Below, piece after piece: positions 11,936 through 23,573 of a stretch of DNA of 64,000 bases. Location of the stretch: contig SAXG01000034.1 of NCBI GenBank assembly GCA_012932865.1, positions 124,001-188,000 on the forward strand, read 5' to 3'. The first letter of the stretch is position 1; each line of letters starts with the position of its first letter. The position numbers and the translations under genes are program-made. This DNA is from Amylostereum areolatum (lineage: Eukaryota; Basidiomycota; Agaricomycetes; Russulales; Stereaceae). A model generated the notes under the pieces. The model was not told where the DNA came from. It saw nothing but the letters and a program-made list of their open reading frames with translations, and did no database searches.

Positions 11936-14900
11936 ATGCTCGCACCATTGTTGGTCTCGGGAATCTTCGCCATCCTGTCTATCCCATTCGTGAAGGGGAA
12001 AAATGCAACCCTGGGGTTAGCAGACGGGTTCATCAACTTCACCTCCACCGACTTCGCAATTCGGCTGGTCAAAGACTCCCAGACGCTCTTCTCCCTCAAG
12101 CCTCTCCGCGAGTCGAGCGACTTCGACTTCATCCCTTCGGACGTAATGACGGATCGCCAGTTCGACGGCAACTACCACCTCGGTGACATCACTTTCCGTT
12201 CCCGAATCGCAGGGACTTCGGCATGGATATCTGGCGATTCGTCGACGGCTCGCAAGAAGATCGCGCCCTTGACCGTGTCAGGAGACGCGCTCGCCGCTGC
12301 GAACCTCGCTCCGACTCTCCCCTCCAATTCGCTTCTGAACATCACGCGGCGATGGACCATTCCTGACGGCAAACTTCAGCTTTTGTTCGACGTGACCAAC
12401 TCGCAGAGCGAAGCCGTCGAAATAGGATCTCTCGGTGTGCCTCTTGAGTTCAATAACGTGCGTCGTCCCCTTTGCTACGTGTACTCGTAGAAATAACGAG
12501 ACCATCGCAGATCTTCACGGGAAGATCGGCAGCGGACACGAACGAGCTGTGTAGTCTCTTCGACCCATACATTGGCCAGGATGCCGGGTTTGTTCAGGTC
12601 ACGCCTCTCCTTGGTACTCTCCCGCCGCTTGTCGTCACTCCTGTTGGAACGTCGCCGATGGAAGGCTGGCGGTTCCTCCCGGAAGACAGCACAAGTCCCC
12701 TCTTCTACCAGTCCCAGACCTTCGAAGGTCTGTACGAATGGCCATCAGGAAAAACCTCCCTTACTAAAATCAACAAATCCAGCAAATTAGCGCTAGTTAG
12801 AGGGGGACCTTCCTAAAGTGAACTAACGGGCTCTATTCTCACAAAACCCCGTACACATTTCGATGCACCGTCGTCGACATTGACCTCATATTTGCACTTC
12901 AAATACATAGTTGAGGCCAGAAGGGTGACAGGGACCTACGTTGACGTAGTGCCTTGCAGGTTGGCAGCGGGAACAGGGAATTAGGAAGGTCCCCCTCTAA
13001 TTAGTAGATTTTTAGTAAGGGAGGTTTTTCCTGATGGCAATTCCACACCCTCGCCTACGCGGAGAATGAGTGGGCAGGCGTGACCCCGTGGAACGAGCCC
13101 AGCTCCGTCACGTTACAGCCGGACGAGTCCCGCACGTATGGTCTTCAGTTCCAGCTCGCCCCGTCCATTCGTGAGATAGAGAGCACGCTGAAAAGTGCTG
13201 GACGTCCCGTAGCCAGCGGAATACCCGGCTACATCATCGCTACGGATCTCCCAGCGAAGCTCTTCCTCAGTTACAGCTCGGAAGTCAGCTCGATGGCCGT
13301 TTCTCCGGAGGGGGCGCTCTCGTTGAAGAGCAACAGCGACTCGACAAGCTCCGACTGGGTCGGGTATACCGTCACGGGGGTTGCATTTGGTCGGTCGCGC
13401 CTCACCATTACCTACACCGACGGCACGCTCCAGACGGTGAACTACTTCGTCACGAAGCCCTCCGTCGAAGCTATCAGCGACCTTGGGAACTTCCTCACTA
13501 CGACCCAATGGTTCAATGATCCGTCTGACCCATTCCGCCGCTCGCCGTCGGTGATCAGCTATGACCGACAAATGAACGACTACGTCCGAAACGATAATCG
13601 CGCGTGGATACCCGGGCTGAGCGACGAGGCGGGTGCCGGCTCGTGGCTTGCGGCGACGATGAAGCAGTACGTCCAGCCCAACGCGGAAGAAGTGGCTATC
13701 CTTGAGACTTTCATCAACGAGACCTTATGGGGCTCGATCCAAAACTCCGACGGTACGCATTCCTTCCTTCCTCTCCCTGCGAATAACCCAACTAATTCTT
13801 CGACAATAGGGACAGTCAAGAAGGTGTGTATGCTCTAAGTCTCTCTATATGTTCTTGGCGTGTGTTGACGTGACGGACTGGAGTCGGTATATTTCTATCA
13901 ACCAGACCTTGTACCTGGGTATGACTATCCCTCTGACATCGACTTCGAAGGCGCGTGGGATCAAGCAGATTCATTCATCACCAACCGCGCCTACGACTAC
14001 GTCCATGTCGCTAATGCGTACTGGTCCCTCTACCGCGTCGCCCGGAATTACCCCGACCTCGTCACTTTCCATACTTGGCAATGGTATCTGACGCAGGCCG
14101 TCCTCACCATCCAATTGGCGACGCGTGGAGGAGTGGACAACGCCAACGATGGGTGGATGGGAGAGACCGTGTTCCGCTTTATCCTCGATGATCTGCAAAG
14201 AGAGGGCCTCGCCGCGAACGCTAGTCTTGTCCAGTCGAGGATGCAGAGGAGGCAGACCATTTGGTCACAATCTCGTTTCCCGTGAGTGCAGCCCACCTTC
14301 CTTCGAGCGACGCTCATAAGGCCACTGTGTAGCTTCGGCTCCGAGATGGCATGGGATTCGACCGGTCAGGAAGGCGTGTACACATGGAGTGTCTTCTTCA
14401 ACGACTCGGTCACGGCGGTCAATTCTCTCAACTCGATTCTCGCCTATCAACCCACTGTACCTCACTGGGGCTATAACGGAAACGCGCGACGCTACTGGTG
14501 AGTCGTTTCGTCCCCCCAGGACAGCGTGTCCCATCGTCTCATCCTATGATGCACGCGCAGGGACAACCTCTATGGCGGAAAGCTCGAACGGATTGAACGA
14601 CAGATCCACCATTACGGCAGCGGTCTGAATGCCCTGCCTCTCCTCGCGGCTTTCCAGTCCTCCCCGAACGACACTTATCTCCTCTTCGCCGGGTTCGGCG
14701 GTATTTCGGGCCCGCTGTCGAACATCGATGAGGAGGGGTTCGCGTCCGCCTCCTTCCACTCCTTCGCCGACACGCTCGCCTGGGACGCGTATTCGGGGGA
14801 CTACGGTCCCAATTTCGTCGGACTCGCGGTCGGAACGAGCCTGTACCTCGTAGAGCTCGACAACTTTGGATGGCAGGCATTCGGCGGGGAGGTCCTCAGC

Positions 14901-15230
14901 AACGAGCCCACCGTGCGCGTGCGCGTCGCGGATGCCGTACGCAGGCGGATCTTCGTTGCTGCGCTTGGACAGCTGCTCTCCTTGGACGCAGGGGCTTTCG
15001 AGGAGGTTGAATACGACCCAGGCGCTCAAACGGTCACCGTGGTGATCGCAGCTGCTCCATCGGGAGCACCCAACGCTGCGAGCGCGCCCCAGGGAAGACT
15101 GGCTGTGACGCGTACCGCGGATATAGGTGTAGGGCTGCTGGCACCGACCAACCCGTTACAGCAGGATTCGGGGGCGTGGGTTGTACCGTTCAGTGGTGGA
15201 CAGGCTACGGTCACGCTAGCTAGTATGTGA
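11936..15230 (+). CDS. Secreted DUF5695-family protein, coding frame broken by a transposable element
   Basis: The protein begins with a signal peptide (MLAPLLVSGIFAILSIPFVKG) after ATG at 11936 and would be about 890 residues without the insertion. Recognisable stretches include GLADGFINFTSTDFAIRLVK, WRFLPEDST, YSSEVSSMAVSPEGAL, YDYPSDIDFEGAWDQADSF, WSLYRVARNYPDLV, GGVDNANDGWMGETVF and HWGYNGNARRYWDN. This (alpha/alpha)-barrel-like architecture is shared by fungal secreted DUF5695 proteins, whose activity is unsettled but probably carbohydrate-related. An element at 12743-13036 sits inside the exon after FEGLYEW and brings in-frame stops. The frame resumes exactly behind it as FHTLAYAENEWAG. 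Apparent frame changes at about 13805-13910 are explained by an intron (donor GTATGC, ending AACCAG). Confidence 0.75.
12743..13036. mobile_element. 294-bp terminal-inverted-repeat element (MITE), copy 1
   Basis: Both ends carry the inverted repeat CATCAGGAAAAACCTCCCTT..., about 27 bp, followed by a second inverted block built on GGGGGACCTTCCTAA. Counting from CAGG to CCTG the element is 288 bp (12746-13033). ATGGC flanks both sides if the right end is taken as CCTG. The 8-bp flanks ATGGCCAT and ATGGCAAT match at seven positions, as for hAT- or KDZ-like elements. There is no coding capacity. Copy 2 at 24328-24621 looks identical by eye and is in the opposite orientation. Confidence 0.85.
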
Positions 15231-15690
15231 GGACAAATCACTATAGAGTTACTCCACGCGCTATAGCACTTTTGCCACCTACGACTGAATGTTGAACATG
15301 CGACTCAAAAGGGACCGCTACGGCGTAGTTTAGGACGACAATTGCGTGCTTCAAACAAGTTTTGACGGACCGTCTTCATAGTGAACTATATCCACGGCAT
15401 GCGTTGTCGCTCCTACCGGCCGCTGGAACCGCTTCTTCAATATCTGGAGAGTCAGAGAGTACATGTTGGGGACTTCTTCATGGTTGGGTGAATAGTTCGT
15501 CGCAGTCGAGCTGTTCCCGATCTCCTCCTACTGTAGAGGCTCGATATCCCCTGTCAGGCATTGGATAAATGACTTGGTCCTCCCCATAGATACACGTCTC
15601 GTCGGACCCATAAAAGTGATAAGTTAGGGCGAAAGAAACTGCCCACAGTAAACAAATCAAGAAACCATCCCAGCCTACAGTGCCCGAGCC
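15231..15690. other. Convergent intergenic region
   Basis: This lies between the 3' ends of the DUF5695 gene and the dihydrouridine synthase gene. Nothing was recognised. Confidence 0.6.
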
Positions 15691-17229
15691 TCATACGATC
15701 GTCGGAGCCACCTTAGGCGCAGGCGTTGGTGTGCCCACGTCCTGGCCAGTTATCCCGGTCGGGATGACCGTCTTCTTTTCGTTCGACGGTAGGAGGGGTG
15801 CGTCAAACACTGCAGAAGGATCAGGGTTTCCTCGCCACTCTGGAGGTGTTTCTGTGGAGCCTATGCCATCCTCTGAGGCGGAAGACGCGACGGATCCTTC
15901 GTCGGCTGGGAGGAGTATAGGTGGGTTCTTCTCGCGCGCCTCGATGGCCTGGGCGATGGCCCGGAATTCCTCTTCGCCTGTCCAAGGTGCGAAGACGGAC
16001 TCCACGTCTGCGTAGCCTCGCGCCTTGACGATCGCGTCGCGGATGTGTCGGGTGGCTGCCTTCGTGGTGCGAACGTGCGGGCCCTTGAACTGAGAGACGC
16101 AGAACTTGGTCGAGGCCCAGTGGTTGTCGAGATACTTGGCCTAGGTGGGGATTAGAACAGACAAGGAAACACTCTAGCGAAGACGTACGAGGCGAACGTA
16201 AGGAGGAATAAACGTTTCCTCCAGGTCGGTCAAAGGCGTTGATGAGAATATTGTAGGATTCGATTCCGCTGCGGTAGCAATCATGACGGAGTCCGCGCCT
16301 GGCCCCCATTAGGATCGTGGGGAAGAAGGAGAACCTGACGATGGCCTCACCTGTCATCGACCGTATCCTCCTCGCATCGTCGTACCCGATGCAGTCGCCG
16401 TTCTGCACGACCGCGACGTCCTTCCCCAACCCCCGGACGAAATCCACAATCTCCTTCAATCGCTCCGTGCGCGCGCGTTCCGTCTTGCGCATGCTCCGCG
16501 TTCGGCAGTGGATCGTGACGCAGTTGACGCCCGTGTTCACGATCCGTTCCACGAGCTTCATCGTCTCTTCCTGCGTTGACAGCAGCCGGATTTTGGCTGA
16601 CACACTGATATGTGGTGGAAGCTCACGCCGTAGTGCCTCGAGAATAGAGCATAGAAGGTCTGGGGTGGAGAGGAGGGCGGCACCCATCCCTCCTGACGTT
16701 GAGAATGGCTTGGGACACCCGCAGTTGAGCTCGACGCCCGCGACATCCTGCATGACGGTCTTCGCGGCTTGCACGGCGAGGTCGGGGTCGGAAGATCCAA
16801 TTTGATAGATGAAGTAGGGTTTTTCGATGGGATGGCAAGCAAACATGGCCCTAGACTGTTTGCCCAGGTATGATATTGTGCCGGAGACGGCTGGTGAATG
16901 TTGAACGCCGTCAGTGAACAGCCAACCGAGGAAATGGGTAGTAGCGCAACGTACGATCGACCACTCTCTCTGCGTGCAATATCGCTCTGTCCACGATTTC
17001 GGGTCCCCATACGAGCTTGGCACCGTGTTTGAGCGCAAAAAGCCGCGTCGGAACTGTGCTCGGACATCAGCGACGCTCAGAAGACGGATGTAGAGAACGC
17101 ACGCGAGCTGGATCGGACCATAGGCGCGAGCATGACCCCATTCTTGTAATCATCCGGGGTGAGAGCCGCAAGCTTTTGTCGTTTGTTCTCGCGAGGAGCG
17201 GGGGATGTAGAGGGAGATCGGCGGGACAT
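15691..17229 (-). CDS. DUS2: tRNA-dihydrouridine synthase, Dus2-like
   Basis: This FMN enzyme reduces a uridine in the D-loop of tRNAs (U20 for Dus2). From ATG at 17229 the exons give a basic Ser/Pro N-terminus (MSRRSPSTSPAPRENKRQK), YKNGVMLAPMVRSSS, FACHPIEKPYFIYQIGSSDP and VAGVELNCGCPKPFSTSGGM, which contains the catalytic Cys. They continue with ISVSAKIRLL, CVTIHCRTRSM and VVQNGDCIGYDDARRI. After the barrel come a helical domain and an acidic Pro/Ser-rich tail of about 100 residues ending in APTIV. The motif order and the NCGCP signature favour the eukaryotic Dus2 group. The gene looks intact. Confidence 0.85.
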
Positions 17230-17758
17230 GGTGGCTAAGGTCGAGGTTATATTTACAAAGTATTTGGTGCAGGGAAGTAGGAGCCGAGTAAGCATTCACA
17301 GCTTATCCCTTCAAGCCACTTGCAATCGGGTTCACGTTGGCAAAGGGTCGATATGGCAGGGAAACGAGTACGGTGATGGTAAGTTGGCGAAAGCCTGAAA
17401 CTGAAGCAAAGTTCGTGGAGATTAGTCAGCTTCGGGGATGTGCCCGAGGGGTTCGGATCCGAATCGTCTCCTCCACGTTCTGTTTTGGCATGTCGGAAAT
17501 CCCAACGAACGAACGATCCCGCTGGGTGCGCACAAAGGTGCACAATGGCGATCAAGAAGTCGTACATGCGAAACGACATGTACAATACATGCGGTCCAGA
17601 GCAAGCGCAACTTAAGTAACAGTTACTAAGTACAGGAGACGTTCGTCCATGGTAAATGCGTGCGTGCAAAGTGTACAATGTCCAAAAAGAATATCCTGCG
17701 CCAACATCAGAAAGCCAGGCCAACCTCAACCTGGACGCAAAAGACCGGTCAGTACGCC
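17230..17758. other. Intergenic region without a recognised gene
   Basis: About 530 bp lies between two minus-strand genes. Long open frames occur on both strands, but none resembles a protein family or has a coherent composition. Confidence 0.55.
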
Positions 17759-19450
17759 TCATCGGGTAGCTCGCAGGAAGGGAAATGGACGAACCCCTTC
17801 TCTTGGAGCACTCGCGGGAGAGGCTAGCTCGGAGCTTTGGTCACTCAGCCGATTTCGAACGTTGATGGGCCGGAAGTCCGGAAGCGGGGGTAAGGACATG
17901 TGTGTGCCCTCGAAGAGCGTGCCCAGTTTCGGCAAGTCGCGGCTTGGGTTGGCGGAAGGGTTGGGACCTCCAATGCTTGGGCTCGTCGGTAAAGGATCGG
18001 CGGCGGACTCCTGCGGCATCCTTTCGGAAGGGAGGTAGGACGAGTGCCTGATGCCTGGCTCAGAAGAAGACAGGGAAGGAATGGTTGGAGAGTTCAGTCC
18101 CGGGAGGAGCGGGAACTGTGAAGGACTGGGCGGGTACTGGGAGAGGAAACCAGGGGACGACATCCACGGGAGCCCGTCTTCGCTTCTGAGCTCCGTCATC
18201 GTAGTGCCCGTCGTCCACGCGCTGGCCATCGACGTCGGCCGTATCGATTCCGGCGAGAACAAGGGGCGTGAGGATGAAAAGAAGGAGGATGCGCGGGAGA
18301 CGGCGCGGCTGGCCTGGCGATGCTTGCGCCGGCGGACGAGGAAGAATGCGGCGACAATAACGAGGAGCAGGAAGACCAGGATTGGGGCGATGATCGCGGC
18401 GAGAGGCGGTCTGAGGAAAAGAGCGTTCGCGATGAGCTTGAGATAGTAGATAACTGACGAAATGCGACAGACCTGGAGCTTCGGTTTGTGTCACCGCTGG
18501 ATGACGTTGCAGAAGCGGGTCCTTCTGTGACCGGTGTTGATGGACTGAGCCCCGATGGAAAGGCCTCCGGTGACGAGTTAACGAAATTGGGATCTTCCGA
18601 AGTCGCCGAAGCCGACACGGGGGTGGTTGCAGGAGCTGGAGATGAGAGTAGAGAAGATGGTATAAGGGGGGTGGTTGTAGTGACATTGGTTGAGCTGGAA
18701 GTGCCGACACCATCAGCTGTCGTTGCGATGGCACTTGATAAAGGACTGTGAAAATTATTGGTGAATTAGGTGGTTGTTGGATAGAGAAGAAACCTTACTC
18801 CGCACTGGTCACGGCCGAGGAAACAGTTGGCGAGGACGATGCGGATGTGCCCACTGCTAGTGAAAGTTAGCTGGGTATGCATGGCGCAGCGATCAAGCCT
18901 ACGGACCGGATTGCACTACTGACGGGCCTGATGGTTCTCCTGATACCAGAGAGGGTGTCGGAGAGGACTTCTCCGAATTTGATGCAGGCGGCGGGGGAGT
19001 ACGGTGCGAATCCGTGCTCGTGGGCGCTGTAAGTAGGGGAAGCGCGGGAGATGAAGATGATGCCGCGGAAGGGGTGGGAAGGGGGGGGGAGCTAGAAGAG
19101 GGGCCTGTACTAGCAGACTCAGAGGTAGTCGGAGAGACGCTAGGTCTACGATGGGGGGCGATCTCCACGGCATTGAACGATTGTGTTGGCAACCACAACG
19201 ACAGTTTGGTTGCTTTGGCCAGGATACTCTCAACCTTGGGCAGTTGTTGTTGTTGTAGAGCTTGCACGCGTGAGGCGATGTCTTCCGGGTGCGCCCGGTC
19301 GAGAGCTCTTGCTATCGCTTGTGCAAGAAATGCAGTGCCGGTGGGGGACGCTCTAGCCGTAGTGGGTGTTCGAGGTTGCATGTCACGATGACGTCCGACC
19401 TGAGAACGGCTGGATGTATGCGTCTCGAGTAACTTTTGGGAGGGATGCAT
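17759..19450 (-). CDS. Single-pass membrane protein with Ser/Thr/Pro-rich ectodomain
   Basis: The C-terminal half is clear: a Ser/Thr/Pro-rich segment (NVTTTTPLIPSSLL, TPVTEGPASATSSSG) and a strong membrane span (AAIIAPILVFLLLVIVAAFF) followed by a basic stop-transfer (LVRRRKHRQ). A cytoplasmic tail of about 200 residues then runs to the stop at 17759. Upstream exons add more Ser/Pro-rich sequence and a helical part with a short Gln run (VQALQQQQLPKV). The layout resembles Mid2/Wsc-like cell-wall sensors and the common fungal TM proteins of unknown role, but no WSC or other named domain is visible. The start is uncertain: 19450 or 19381 in this frame, or an upstream exon beginning near 19634 with a signal-like MRRCILLLFACL. 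Confidence 0.55.
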
Positions 19451-20554
19451 GGAAGGGAGAAGATGGGGGGTTTAGTTGAGAGGTCGACGGGGCGAAAAGG
19501 AGAGGATGAGAACCTGCGTGAAGGCCTGGTGATGTCCAGTCTTGCTCGAGGTTATGAGACGCTTTCGACTGATCGCATCGTGATACGGAACGGGGTAGAC
19601 ACGCAAAAAGGAGCAATATGCACCGCCGCATCACCGTGATCCATACAAAGATGGCTGTATGGATGGCTTGATGTCGCTCTATGACCCAGAATCACTACGT
19701 GGGAAGGTTACATCGAGTTGAATGGAAGGGGATGAACGAAAAGGACGTACGTGTGTACTTGCAGTTGGGGAACATCGTCCGCGGCAGCGCGCAGAGCTCG
19801 TTGCCTGGATGCGAAAGCTACTCTGAGGATATACATAGGTAAGAAGCAAGACACTAAGACATATTTAAACAGAAACGTACCGTTCTGCCGCCGCTCGGTC
19901 AGAATCATAGCGGCCTTTAAGCTCCAACCGACCACGTTGTAGTCCATCGCGTGCAACACGAGACTTGAACCCGCGGCTTCTACCTTGTGTGAAAGACGGT
20001 CGTCGAAAGCGGAGATAGAGCTTCTGCAGCGGAAAGTTCTGGTGAGCAGTGGCCGGCGCTAGCTTGTGTGGGATGATGATCCCCACGTCGCGCCGATGGT
20101 GGCAAAATCAGTGATACAGACTCGAGAGCGTATAGCCAAGCCACATTAGGGCAACCTCCTTCGTTCAAAAGTTGACAAGCGGATGGGAGCGAGTCGAGAC
20201 TGGCAGCAGGAAATCAAGGAGCATTGCCCGCTCACCACACAACTGATTATGTCTCTGTATGGTTTTTTTTGAGATAGAAAGTGTTTATATTTGTTGTAAA
20301 TAGTGCGTAGATGGAGTGTGGTTGCGCTCGCCTTGAGTTGAAAGAGGGGGAAGCAGTGCCGTGGTGGTGGTAGACAGTAGACTCCGAGTAGAGAGTAAGG
20401 AGATGTTACCGTGCTGTGTGTCGACTTCAAGATTTGTAGTTCTGCTTAGTCATCTCAAGTACTCCCTTTCAATCCGCTGACGCTGCTTTCAACCTCCTAC
20501 TAGTACATAGTCCACCTCCACGCCCCCGCCTTGAATCTTCTGGCTTCTGAAGAC
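19451..20554. other. Intergenic region, divergent promoters
   Basis: About 1.1 kb separates the leftward membrane protein gene from rightward ASK1. A B-box-like GGGTTCAAGTC on the minus strand near 19965 has no partner acceptor arm, so I do not call a tRNA. No other gene was recognised. Confidence 0.5.
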
Positions 20555-22712
20555 ATGCCGCAGGAAATAAAGGAACCGAACATCATACCTCCGAATCCTC
20601 CCCGATGGGAGCCCAGCACGGATCCCGCCAACATCGCCGTCCCGGGGCTCGATACGTCCGCGCCCGTCAACGACCAGATCGACCAAATCGAGCAGCTCAT
20701 CACCCTCAAGTTACAGGTACGTGGGCTTTCTCGCGCTCTCTCGGATTCGTGTTGATACAAGAAATGTCGACGCAGAACATCGACGCGAATTTTTCAAAGA
20801 TGCAGCACATCATGTCGACGCGCCTGCTGCCCGCGTTCAAGCGGTATTCGGTGGCGACGGAGCCCGTCAGGGAGGCTGCCAAGGTGCGCTAATCCCTCGT
20901 GCGCGCATATACACGCGTTTGACGCGTCGAATTGTTCAGTTCTGGACGTCATTCTACGAACAGGCCGCCCAAATCCGTATCCCCACCTCCGGCGATTTTT
21001 CCACAGAACAAGACGACCCCTCATCGCCATCTGAACACGAAAGCGCGCAGGCTGACTCGGAGCCGTCGACCTCGCATGCCACCGACCCGTCGACCTCCTT
21101 CGATCCGAACCGCACGCCTTCCGAGAGCTCGTTCATGCCCGGCCAAGGCGCCGTCTCGTCTACCCCCGCCGCGACTTCGCGGCACCGCGCTCAAAACCCC
21201 CACGACACGTTTTCAACCCAGGGAGAACCCTCCTGGTCGGCTTCCTTGGAGTCCCCGCTCGTCCGTCTCGATCGCGACCTGCGAAACTTTGGCCAGGAAG
21301 ACCAGTATGTTGCCTCTTCGGCCTCGCACACGTTCGACGACACCGAAGACGATACCATCCACGCGTCCACCCTCCGGAACGAGCCGTCCGCGCCCGCTGC
21401 CTCCCCTAGCAAAGGGAAATCGCGCCAACACTCCCTCAGAGAAGACGTCCTACGCAGCGCCCACAAGGCCGTCTCTCCACTCCGCTTCCGCGCAAAGCCC
21501 AAGACCCCGATCCCGCTCTCGCGCAACCCGTACCTCCCAGAAGGCAGCAAGCCGAAAGACTGGTCTGGGATCGTCGACCTGCGCGACCCGTCCCTCACCA
21601 CTCCCCCACGCAGCCACAGGACCTTCCGCACACGCCCGGTCACGCCTCAAGCCCGTCCTCCGGACGAGGACGAGGATGAAGACGAGGATCTCTTGCCGCC
21701 GGGGATGTCTCCCCCGGTCATGATGCAGTTCGCGACGCTTCCTACGCTCGGACGCACGCCGCAGAAGAAAGCCGCCGCCCGCATCGGCCAGGACCTCCTG
21801 GGCGATGCCCGACGGGGCCAGAGGGGACCGTTCGGCGGACATGCCGTGGAGTCCAGCATGAGCTCCGTGTCTTCGCCCCCTTCCATCTCGCGCTACACGC
21901 ACAATTCTTCCCACGCGAGCACCACCTCGGCTGCGGACTCTACACTAGACAGCCTCCTTCGGCGCGTCAACTCGCTCGGGCATCGCCAAGAGTCGTCCTC
22001 CGCGTCGACGGGCCCCAGTTCCGCTATCCCGTCTTCCAACCCGTCCTACTACACCTCTGCCCCGGGACCTTCCTTCGCGCCCCCTCTTCCGGCCCCACCC
22101 CCATCTTCGCTCGCGCCCCCACCCACCACTTCCTTCGCTACCTCCTCCTCTTCCTCCTCGCTCGCCTCCCCACCCCAACCCGTAACCCTCCCGGTGACCC
22201 CGGACCCGCCCTACTACCACTACCCCGAGGGCCCCACCCCGCACGCCCTCCTCCGAGACGACGACTCGCTCGATTTCGACGACTTCGACGAAGACGAGGT
22301 GAACAACACGGCGCACCCCTCCGCGGCCTTCCTCCTCGCCTCCCGCGCACGCGGCGCCGACTCGGACTCGGACGCGTCCTTCGGCTCCTCGAACACGTCT
22401 AGCGACTCGTTCGGGTACGACGACGCGGGCGGCGCGCCCGTGCACCCGTTCGCGCGGGGCGCGTCGGTGTCGGACGATTTTGAGGACTCCTTCGAGGATG
22501 AGGGGATGGAGGGGGGCGGGGAAATGCCGGAGGAGACGGTGTTTGGGGTGCCGCCGGCGGAGAGGGCGGCGAGGGCGAGCGAGGCGGGGTTGGGGCTGGG
22601 TCCGGACGGGAGGTTGAGGATGCTCGGCGCGGACGCGTTGTTGGACACGGCGACATTGGGCCTGCCAACGGAAAGTCCGACGCCGTGGCCGACAGGAGGG
22701 AGGGCTGCTTGA
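20555..22712 (+). CDS. ASK1: DASH/Dam1 complex subunit Ask1
   Basis: Ask1 is part of the fungal DASH ring that couples kinetochores to spindle microtubules. Three exons can be placed: 20555-20716, 20776-20883 and 20940-22712. The conserved Ask1 domain spans residues 15-110 (VPGLDTSAPVNDQIDQIEQL, NIDANFSKMQHIMSTRLLPA, VATEPVREAAKFWTSFYEQA). The rest, about 570 residues, is low-complexity Ser/Pro/Asp-rich sequence. It includes an acidic run (DEDEDEDEDLL), a proline-rich stretch (LPAPPPSSLAPPP) and many SP/TP sites fit for Cdk phosphorylation, as known for Ask1. The first ATG in frame before the domain is at 20555. Confidence 0.9.
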
Positions 22713-22869
22713 GAACACGCGCGTTGACCTGCAGTGTAACGTAGGCATGCGTTTGTCGTGGTAGTCGTACTGATTCCCAGGATCGATCGACTGGAACATG
22801 GAGGAGGTTACAGGGTAGCGACACGAACCCCCACAGGCGGAGTCCTAGATGCTACAGGACGACACATGT

Positions 22870-22950
22870 GCCCACAGTCAGACACGGACAAATGAAAGAC
22901 CCTGTCTCAACGACTCGATCGCTCACTGAAGGCAAGACATAGTACAAATG
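22870..22950. repeat. Left boundary block of duplication unit 1
   Basis: This block (CCCACAGTCAGACACGG..., ...TGTCTCAACG...) aligns with 26964-27036. Each lies just beyond the 3' side of a minus-strand P450 (relic at 23033, intact gene ending at 27948). They mark the start of two tandem units. Confidence 0.55.
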
Positions 22951-22952
22951 CG

Positions 22953-23000
22953 TGAAGCTTCAAGCTTCAAGCTTCAGAGCTTCAGATCTCAGAGCTTCAG
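22953..23000. repeat. AAGCTTC-type tandem repeat
   Basis: Imperfect tandem copies of GAAGCTTCAA followed by AGAGCTTCAG units make a short low-complexity tract. A short related tract (GAAGCTTGAAGCTTGAGC) occurs near 48439. Confidence 0.6.
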
Positions 23001-23032
23001 ACTCAGGGGGAAGTTGTCACTGTCAGAGGGTA

Positions 23033-23190
23033 TCGTTTATGGCGGCTTGTCCGGGCAGACGCGCCTGCCAAACTCGAATCCAGCCTCCAGGGAGCACAAT
23101 GTTCTGACGGATATCGCCCTCTTCTGAATCAAGCCAGCGCGCAAGCGGCAGGCCTGAAGGCATCTCCGTCACTGAAGGGGGAGGATCGCG
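23033..23190 (-). pseudogene. Cytochrome P450 relic (PERF and heme loop only)
   Basis: On the minus strand this aligns with the heme region of the P450 at 27948-29970. LARWLDSEEGDIRQNIVLPG corresponds to PARWLDAEKSSIRQDVVFPG, and the bases for FGRRVCP are still present. A 4-bp insertion before that loop and a 1-bp loss after it break the frame. The helical body and the last exon are gone, and the fragment runs straight into sequence like the promoter side of the intact P450. It stands divergently to the GMC gene, as expected for a decayed partner. Confidence 0.75.
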
Positions 23191-23214
23191 CGCGATGGAA
23201 AACGCCTTGAAGGC

Positions 23215-23290
23215 CGCGGCGCACAATATGGACGCCGGCAAACGGGCGCCGATAGACTCCATCTCCCGCCGCCCGGTGCTTACTCTGTTA
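23215..23290. repeat. Copy of the P450-GMC intergenic region (unit 1)
   Basis: Bases here (GCGCACAATATGGACGCCGG ... GTGCTTACTC) align with 30180-30250 (GCGCACAATGGATGCCGG ... TTGCTTACTC), upstream of the intact P450. The two are matching parts of a duplicated divergent promoter. Confidence 0.55.
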
Positions 23291-23296
23291 GTACTC

Positions 23297-23319
23297 ATCT
23301 ATCTATCTATCTATCTATC
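23297..23319. repeat. (ATCT)n microsatellite
   Basis: Nearly six perfect tetranucleotide units lie in the presumed promoter of the GMC oxidoreductase gene. Confidence 0.9.
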
Positions 23320-23573
23320 AGCACTGACTAACATCCGTTCCAGTAGCGCTTTTCTGATGCCACAGCTCAGTGAAGGATGCAGTGTCCATGGACTGGGGTA
23401 TCTTGAGTCTACGGTGATTTCTTTAGATCTGATATACACTGGGTCCGAAAAATTGACGAATATAAGGAGCCTGAGTGGCTTCGGAATGAGTCGTCTCAAG
23501 CACCGCCTGATACGAGCCCCTCACTTCCTGCACAAATATTCTCTCAGTATTTGTCTGCTTAGCCGAGGCTCAC

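Noticed and set aside
13750..13920. Apparent double frameshift in the DUF5695 gene
   Set aside because: A second short intron (donor GTATGC, acceptor AACCAG) joins the frames correctly to YDYPSDIDFEG.
17253..17762. 169-codon open frame on the minus strand between DUS2 and the membrane protein gene
   Set aside because: No domain, overlaps other equally long frames on the opposite strand, and sits in a normal intergenic space.
19900..20080. Possible tRNA on the minus strand (B-box-like GGGTTCAAGTC)
   Set aside because: No sequence complementary to the presumed 3' acceptor arm is found at tRNA distance, and no convincing A box or anticodon arm.
21945..22799. 284-codon frame antisense to ASK1
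   Set aside because: Arg-rich shadow of the Ser/Pro-rich ASK1 coding sequence.
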